34,380 nucleotides of DNA from Phycisphaerae bacterium (GTDB lineage Bacteria; Planctomycetota; Phycisphaerae; SM23-33): positions 1 through 34,380 of the forward strand of contig JAFGJE010000234.1 of the NCBI GenBank assembly GCA_016929245.1, written 5' to 3'. The position numbers and the translations under genes were made by a program. The notes beneath the pieces were generated by a model. It was not told the origin of the DNA. It worked only from the letters and a program-made list of their open reading frames with translations, and searched no databases. This document shows, piece by piece, positions 30,554 to 34,380 of the stretch (within the stretch, counting starts at the first letter, position 1; the number at the start of each line of letters is the position of its first letter).

Positions 30554-32263
30554 TTAGATCAACTGCGAATGGATCATGTCGTCCAGCGCCTTGCCGGCCG
30601 CCACCATCGGGAAAACGTTCTCTTCCCGGGCGACGCAGACGTGCAGGACGAACGGGCCGTCGTATCGGATCATTTCGTTCAGGGCGTCGGCGACTTGCCG
30701 GCGGTCGGTGATCTTCGCCGCCCCCGCGCCGAAGCCTTTGGCGATTTCCGTGAATTCCGGACAGGCGTGCGGCGTGGCGGAATACCGCTTTCCGTAAAAC
30801 AGCTCCTGCCACTGACGCACCATGCCCAGGTACTCGTTGTCCAGCACGATGAACTTCGCCGGCTGGTTGTACTGGACCGCCGTGATCACCTCGACCATCG
30901 TCATGGTGAAGCTGCCGTCGCCGTCGATATCGACCACGAGCTTGCCCGGATTCCCGAACTGCGCCCCGATGGCTGCCGGGCATCCGAATCCCATCGTCCC
31001 CAGTCCGCCGGACGTGATGATCTGGCGCGGTTTCTTCCACCCGTAGAACTGGGCGGCCCACATCTGGTGCTGCCCGACGCCCGTCGCGACGATCGCGTCG
31101 TGCTTCGTCAATTCGCCCAGCTTCTCAATCACTTCCTGAGGCCGTATGTCGCCGTCGGCCTTGTACGTCAGCGGAAATTTCTTCTTCCACTCGTCGATTT
31201 GCGCCAGCCAGGCGGAACGATCCGGACATTCGATCATCGGGAGCATCTGGGCGAGAATCGCCTTGGCGTCGCCCACGACGGGCACGTCCACTTCGACGTT
31301 CTTCGAGATGCTCGACGGATCGATGTCGATGTGAATGATCTTCGCGTTCGGGGCGAATTTGCTCAGGTCTCCGGTGACGCGGTCGTCGAACCGCGCGCCG
31401 ACGGACACGAGGCAGTCGCACTGCTGCACGGCGTGGTTGGCGTAGGCGGTTCCGTGCATTCCGAGCATCTTCAGGCTCAGCGGATCGGATTCGTCGAACG
31501 CGCCGAGTCCCAGCAGCGTGGTCGTGACGGGCAGCTTGCCCTTCCGCGCGACAGCCGTGAGCTCCTCCGCCGCTCCGGAAAGAATCACCCCGCCGCCGAC
31601 GTACAGCACCGGACGCCGGGCGGCGTTGATCATGTCAGCCGCGATCCTGATCTGCCGTTCGTTCCCGATTCCACCGCGCGGTTTGTATCCGGGCAGGTTC
31701 GGTTCCAGGTCCGGTTCGGAATCGAGCTTCGCGACGGTACAGTCGACGGGGATGTCCACGAGCACCGGTCCGGGTCGGCCGGTTCGCGCGATGTGAAACG
31801 CCTCGCGGACGATCCGTCCAAGGTCTTTCACGTCGCGGACGAGGAAGTTGTGCTTCGTGACGGGGCGCGTCACGCCGGTCACGTCGGCTTCCTGGAAGGC
31901 GTCGTTTCCGATCAGGGTGCTTTTGACCTGTCCGGTGAAGGCGACCATGGGAATGGAATCCATGTTTGCCGTCGCCAGTCCCGTCACGATGTTCGTCGCG
32001 CCCGGTCCGGAGGTGGCGATCACCACGCCGACCTTGCCCGTGCTGCGCGCGTAGGCGTCGGCCATGTGCGTCGCGCCCTGCTCATGCCGGGTCAAGACGA
32101 ACTGGATCGGGGACTCGAACAATTCGTCGAAAATCGGCAGCACCGCCCCGCCGGGAAAGCCGAACATCGTTTCGACCCCCTCCGCCTGGAGCATCCGGTG
32201 AAACACCTGGGCGCCGTTGGTTCCCGCCAGTGAGGCGGCCGCGTCGGTCTTGGTTTTACTCAT
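30554..32263 (-). CDS. ilvB: Acetolactate synthase large subunit
   Basis: A 569-residue ThDP/FAD enzyme that condenses two pyruvates, or pyruvate and 2-oxobutyrate, in branched-chain amino acid synthesis. It has 'ETMFGFPGGAVLPIFDEL' near residue 31, the activating Glu61 in 'LTRHEQGATHMADAYARSTGK', 'FTGQVKSTLIGNDAFQEADVTGVTRPVTKHNFLV' (split over about 115-150, FAD side), and the ThDP motif 'GDGSFTMTMVEVITAV...LDNEYLGMVRQWQ'. Length is standard for the family. The ATG at 32263 is taken because GGAAGGA is about 9 bases before it and the family starts there; the frame stays open upstream to 32530 and beyond through a partial second ilvB-like sequence. ilvN follows on the same strand. Confidence 0.94.
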   Translation of the reverse strand: MSKTKTDAAASLAGTNGAQVFHRMLQAEGVETMFGFPGGAVLPIFDELFESPIQFVLTRHEQGATHMADAYARSTGKVGVVIATSGPGATNIVTGLATANMDSIPMVAFTGQVKSTLIGNDAFQEADVTGVTRPVTKHNFLVRDVKDLGRIVREAFHIARTGRPGPVLVDIPVDCTVAKLDSEPDLEPNLPGYKPRGGIGNERQIRIAADMINAARRPVLYVGGGVILSGAAEELTAVARKGKLPVTTTLLGLGAFDESDPLSLKMLGMHGTAYANHAVQQCDCLVSVGARFDDRVTGDLSKFAPNAKIIHIDIDPSSISKNVEVDVPVVGDAKAILAQMLPMIECPDRSAWLAQIDEWKKKFPLTYKADGDIRPQEVIEKLGELTKHDAIVATGVGQHQMWAAQFYGWKKPRQIITSGGLGTMGFGCPAAIGAQFGNPGKLVVDIDGDGSFTMTMVEVITAVQYNQPAKFIVLDNEYLGMVRQWQELFYGKRYSATPHACPEFTEIAKGFGAGAAKITDRRQVADALNEMIRYDGPFVLHVCVAREENVFPMVAAGKALDDMIHSQLI

Positions 32264-32530
32264 AATGTCATTCCTTCCGCAAATACGTTCCGTCGAGTTC
32301 GCATAGCATGTGCTTAAAGCACCCGAAAATGCAAGTCTTTTGCGCCGCGTTTGGTTGGTGATTCCCTCGGCGTGGAACCACAGGCGGTCCAGCACCGGAA
32401 GAATCGCCGCGCCGGGAAATCCGAACATCACCTCGACGTTCTCCTCCGCGAGGCAGGCAAGCAGGACGTCCGTACCGTCCCAACCCGCTTGCGGCGCGCG
32501 TATATTCGATTGTTTTCGTGTTCGTCGCAT
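32264..32530 (-). pseudogene. In-frame remnant of a second ilvB N-terminus
   Basis: Starting at an ATG (32530) with GGAGAG 5-6 bases upstream, 89 codons run in frame into ilvB. Residues 19-53 (32476-32372), including 'VEVMFGFPGAAILPVLDRL', align without gaps to ilvB residues 17-51, with 17 of 35 identical. Similarity ends at 'LWFH'; the next 36 residues look like unselected sequence before the ilvB ribosome site. At this divergence it is not a recent duplicate. The likeliest reading is the beginning of a former tandem paralogue, most of which was lost by deletion. A translated, extended IlvB, or a regulatory leader peptide, are alternatives. Confidence 0.7.
32305..32334 (-). promoter_or_regulatory. 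Possible ilvB promoter and palindrome
   Basis: On the minus strand TTGCAT (32334-32329), 18 bases, CATGCT (32310-32305). A perfect palindrome, GTGCTT-A-AAGCAC (32310-32322), lies in the spacer. The -10 match is poor. It could give ilvB its own transcript downstream of the remnant. Confidence 0.3.
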
Positions 32531-32877
32531 AAAATCTCTCCAAAACTTTAATCCATTTCGCTTTTGACCGGGGGCACGGAGATCACGGGGATGCACCGTT
32601 TCCCTTGTCGGGGTGGGGGAGATATTGGCCGCCACGCGATGGATGCGCAGCGACCTAGCGTACAACGACCACGAGACGGACAGCCGGGAACATCCGCGGA
32701 GACTCCATACCGAGAACCGAAAAGCCCGGTTGCGTATGTGCGAATTGTTCCTGTCCGTGATGCATAGATCTCACTATATACATCGGAGGAACGGATGTCA
32801 ATGTTTTACATCAGTTCGTACGCGATCCTGCGCTTGACGGCGATAGCGCCCCTCTCGCATAATGCCATCCACCGGTT
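32531..32877. other. 347-base divergent region
   Basis: No gene is recognised between the ilvB remnant (minus) and the Sua5 fusion gene (plus). Short open frames exist on the plus strand but lack family features and good starts. The right end carries the promoter of the fusion gene. A GGAGG at 32784-32788 is not followed by a recognised coding region. Confidence 0.4.
32834..32863 (+). promoter_or_regulatory. Promoter of the Sua5-phosphatase gene, very short leader
   Basis: TTGACG (32834-32839), 18 bases, CATAAT (32858-32863). Transcription would start about 32870, only 8 bases before the ATG at 32878, which has no Shine-Dalgarno site. Confidence 0.55.
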
Positions 32878-34005
32878 ATGAGTACTCGCGTCATTACAGT
32901 TCGAGCGTCGCATTCAGCCGCCGACCAGGCCGCCGCCGCCCAGGAAGCCGCCCAGGCGGTCATGAAGGGGCAGCTGGTGGGATTCGCCACGGAAACGGTC
33001 TACGGTATCGCCGCGCTGGCGAGCGATCCGGAGGCGATGCGACGGCTTCGCAAGGTCAAACGTCGCCCCGACGGACCGTTCAGCCTGCACCTTGCCGGCG
33101 CGAAGGACGTGGAGCGATACATCCGGGAGATTCCCCCCCGCGCCCGCTGGTTGATGTCCAAAGCCTGGCCCGGCCCCGTAACGATCCTGCTTCAGACGGG
33201 CGGGAAGCTCGCGGATGCTAAACTCCGTCGCGTCAAGGGATTGTACGAGCAGATGACCCACGACCACGTCATCGGAATTCGCTGCCCGGACGAACCGATC
33301 GCCCGGAAGATGCTCCAGGCGGTCGATGGTCCCGTCGTGGCGCCCAGCGCCAACCCCTCCGGTGCGCCCTCCCCCCGCAACGCCGACGACGTCCTCCACG
33401 CCCTGCGCGGTCAGATCGACCTGCTGGTCGATTCCGGGCCCAGCCGATACGGAAAGGACAGCAGTATCGTCCGGATCGACCGCGACGGATGGACCCTCCT
33501 GCGAAAAGGCGTTTACGACGAACGCATGCTCAGCCGTTTCCTGCGAAAAAAAATCGGATTTATTTGCACCGGAAACACCTGCCGGTCCCCGATGGCTGCC
33601 GGTTTGGCGAAGAAAATCCTCGCGGAACAGCTCGATTGCGACGTGAAGGATTTGAAGACGAAAGGACTGGAAGTCGTTTCCGCGGGGATATTTGCGGCAA
33701 ACGGACTCTCGGCCTCGCCCGAGGCGGTCCAGGCGGTGAAGCAGCGGGGGGGGGATATTTCGCACCATAAAAGCAGAAAACTGACAGCCGACTTGATTAA
33801 ATCCTGCGATTTGCTATTCTGCATGACAGCGTCGCATCGGGACGGGGCAAGGAGTCTCGCCGGCGACGCGGCCACGAAGATTTGCCTGCTGGATAACGAG
33901 GCGGAGGTGCCCGATCCGATCGGCGGCGGCATGGATGTATACGAGCGCACCGCCGAGCACATCGAGCATGCCATCCGGACGCGAATCCAGGAGTGTGTGT
34001 TGTAA
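32878..34005 (+). CDS. Fusion: Sua5/YrdC threonylcarbamoyl-AMP synthase + low-molecular-weight tyrosine phosphatase
   Basis: A 375-residue two-domain protein. Residues about 12-210 are the Sua5/YrdC domain that makes threonylcarbamoyl-AMP for the t6A modification of ANN-reading tRNAs: 'GFATETVYGIAA', 'LRKVKRRPDGPFSLHL', 'AWPGPVTILL', 'VIGIRCPDEPIA' and 'VVAPSANPSGAPSP' with the S-x-N nucleotide motif. Residues 225-375 are a low-molecular-weight protein tyrosine phosphatase: the P-loop 'ICTGNTCRSPMA' gives nucleophile Cys230 and Arg236, and the general acid is Asp346 in 'VPDPIGG'. The Sua5 C-terminal domain of long Sua5 proteins is absent. rpiB starts 46 bases later. In Firmicutes the separate genes ywlC, ywlE and ywlF (rpiB) are neighbours in this order, so the fusion keeps that grouping. 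The domain calls are firm; the phosphatase target is unknown. Confidence 0.92.
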   Translation: MSTRVITVRASHSAADQAAAAQEAAQAVMKGQLVGFATETVYGIAALASDPEAMRRLRKVKRRPDGPFSLHLAGAKDVERYIREIPPRARWLMSKAWPGPVTILLQTGGKLADAKLRRVKGLYEQMTHDHVIGIRCPDEPIARKMLQAVDGPVVAPSANPSGAPSPRNADDVLHALRGQIDLLVDSGPSRYGKDSSIVRIDRDGWTLLRKGVYDERMLSRFLRKKIGFICTGNTCRSPMAAGLAKKILAEQLDCDVKDLKTKGLEVVSAGIFAANGLSASPEAVQAVKQRGGDISHHKSRKLTADLIKSCDLLFCMTASHRDGARSLAGDAATKICLLDNEAEVPDPIGGGMDVYERTAEHIEHAIRTRIQECVL

Positions 34006-34051
34006 ACCGGTCCCGCCGGTTGCACCGAAGCCAGGAAGGTACGGTAGAATC

Positions 34052-34380
34052 ATGAAAATCTCGATCGCCGCGGATCACCGGGGGCACGCCGCCAAGGAGA
34101 GAATCAATATTCTCCTGGGCGAAATGGGGCACGAGGTGCTCGATATGGGCACCGACGGCACGAAAAGCTGCGACTACCCCGACACCGCCTACCCGGCCGC
34201 CAAAGCCGTCTCCGACGGACAGGCCCAGCGCGGGATTCTCATCTGCGGAAGCGGGATCGGCATGAGCATTTGCGCGAACAAGGTTCCCGGCGTGCGGGCG
34301 GCGCTGTGTCACGACGAGTTGACCGCGGAGTTGTCCCGACGGCACAACAACGCCAACGTCCTGTGCCTCGCCAGCGACGT
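34052..34380 (+). CDS. rpiB: Ribose-5-phosphate isomerase B (partial, 3' end outside)
   Basis: The first 109 residues of an RpiB/LacAB-family isomerase, which interconverts ribose-5-phosphate and ribulose-5-phosphate in the pentose phosphate pathway. 'ISIAADHRGHAAKE' carries Asp8 and His9 of the active site, 'DYPDTAYPAA' follows, and the catalytic cysteine is in 'ILICGSGIGMSICANK'. 'ALCHDELTAELSRRHNNANVL' includes the substrate-phosphate residues. Usual length is about 145-150, so around 40 residues lie beyond the window. AGGAAGG upstream of the ATG at 34052 is rather distant (about 13 bases). It is probably co-transcribed with the upstream fusion gene. Confidence 0.95.
   Translation, partial: MKISIAADHRGHAAKERINILLGEMGHEVLDMGTDGTKSCDYPDTAYPAAKAVSDGQAQRGILICGSGIGMSICANKVPGVRAALCHDELTAELSRRHNNANVLCLASD

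Noticed and set aside
30485-32233. 582-codon plus-strand open frame opposite ilvB
   Set aside because: Shadow of ilvB, whose motifs and length are unambiguous on the minus strand.
32564-32837. Overlapping short plus-strand open frames upstream of the Sua5 fusion
   Set aside because: No family features and no ribosome site suited to their starts; composition is not gene-like.

Overview
The window looks like a chromosome segment of a Gram-negative bacterium of the PVC group, most likely Planctomycetota (perhaps Phycisphaerae). This placement is inference. It rests on a PEP-CTERM surface protein with glycine/serine-rich repeats, a tyrosine-recombinase remnant with the 'SPKTEH...VPIFPEL' and 'NLRSTRETEL' sequence style I associate with that group, a Sua5-tyrosine phosphatase fusion beside rpiB, and LptF/LptG permeases that imply an LPS outer membrane. 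Most genes are GC-rich with good Shine-Dalgarno sites. The AT-rich exceptions are intergenic or lie around the toxin-antitoxin and PEP-CTERM genes.

Layout. Positions 199-867 hold an AbrB/MazE-type antitoxin with a Doc toxin. Positions 979-10712 are mostly envelope and metabolism: a membrane-anchored SurA-like chaperone, cdsA (minus strand), a PfkB sugar kinase, two LptF/LptG permeases and a pyruvate/indolepyruvate decarboxylase-like ThDP enzyme. dxs lies convergent to the last of these. Positions 13001-16707 are an accessory stretch: a BrnT/BrnA toxin-antitoxin pair, a PEP-CTERM protein between two 69-bp direct repeats, and a Gfo/Idh/MocA 3' fragment fused head to head with an integrase 3' fragment that runs into tRNA-Val. 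xthA follows.

Positions 17975-29784 form a chemosensory region. It has a large methyl-accepting chemotaxis protein, a degenerate EAL-HDOD protein on the minus strand, and an operon cheY-cheX-cheA-cheR-cheD-cheY-cheX-cheB. All three transcription units are preceded by sequences resembling the flagellar sigma-28 promoter ([C/G]AAA-N15-[T/G]CCGAT), so the cluster is probably part of the motility regulon, although no flagellar gene is present. CheA, CheR, CheB, CheD and two CheX-like proteins give phosphorylation, methylation, demethylation/deamidation and dephosphorylation. No separate cheW is visible.

The window ends with ilvB-ilvN (minus strand), preceded in frame by a short remnant of a second, diverged ilvB, and then a Sua5/low-molecular-weight phosphatase fusion and the start of rpiB. 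I did not find an unmistakable new multi-gene system. The best leads are the shared sigma-28-like promoters, the unusual CheA and chemoreceptor architectures, the ilvB remnant, the repeat-flanked PEP-CTERM cassette, and several genes with a -10 box so close to the start codon that leaderless mRNAs are likely.
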